DNA of 6,649 nt from Lentisphaeria bacterium (GTDB taxonomy: Bacteria; Verrucomicrobiota; Lentisphaeria; Victivallales; UBA1829), in contig JAFVRL010000379.1 in NCBI GenBank assembly GCA_017504325.1, positions 1 through 6,649 on the forward strand. The letters run 5' to 3'. Shown one piece after another: positions 6,648 to 6,649 of the stretch; the first letter of the stretch is position 1, and the number at the start of each line of letters is the position of its first letter. A program made the position numbers and the translations under genes. Under the pieces are notes generated by a model that searched no databases, had not been told where the DNA came from, and worked only from the letters and a program-made list of their open reading frames with translations.

Positions 6648-6649
6648 CA

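Overview
The window reads as part of a bacterial chromosome. It holds a complete dTDP-L-rhamnose biosynthesis operon and one large unassigned protein, all on the minus strand, plus the last codons of a plus-strand gene at the left edge. No tRNA, rRNA, CRISPR array, insertion sequence or phage gene is visible. The organism cannot be fixed from the sequence. Two things together suggest a Lentisphaerota-like (Victivallis-type) gut bacterium: a very strong GGAA/CCGGAA-type word bias, and a large, aromatic-rich, probably (alpha/alpha)6-type carbohydrate-related protein. This is an impression with low confidence.

Layout from the right edge, in the direction of transcription: rmlB (dTDP-glucose 4,6-dehydratase), rmlA (glucose-1-phosphate thymidylyltransferase), rmlC (3,5-epimerase) and rmlD (4-reductase). 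They are packed with gaps of 10 and 17 nt and then a 4-nt stop/start overlap, so they should form one transcript. The operon promoter lies beyond the right edge. The four enzymes convert glucose-1-phosphate and dTTP to dTDP-L-rhamnose, the donor for rhamnose in lipopolysaccharide, capsule or other surface glycans. No glycosyltransferase or export gene lies in the window.

A gap of about 165 bp follows rmlD. It contains a perfect 12-bp inverted repeat followed, in the rml reading direction, by seven T residues, which looks like the operon's intrinsic terminator. The 10-nt loop of this repeat also carries a good -10 hexamer, with a -35-like hexamer 17 bp upstream. The same stretch may therefore end the rml transcript and start the next gene, and the dyad could be an operator.

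The next gene (about 976 codons, soluble, no signal peptide) fills nearly half the window. I do not recognise its family. Its probable helical core and terminal beta-rich parts suggest a cytoplasmic carbohydrate-active protein, but this is not proven. It meets a plus-strand gene tail-to-tail at a perfect 20-bp inverted repeat that should act as a bidirectional terminator.
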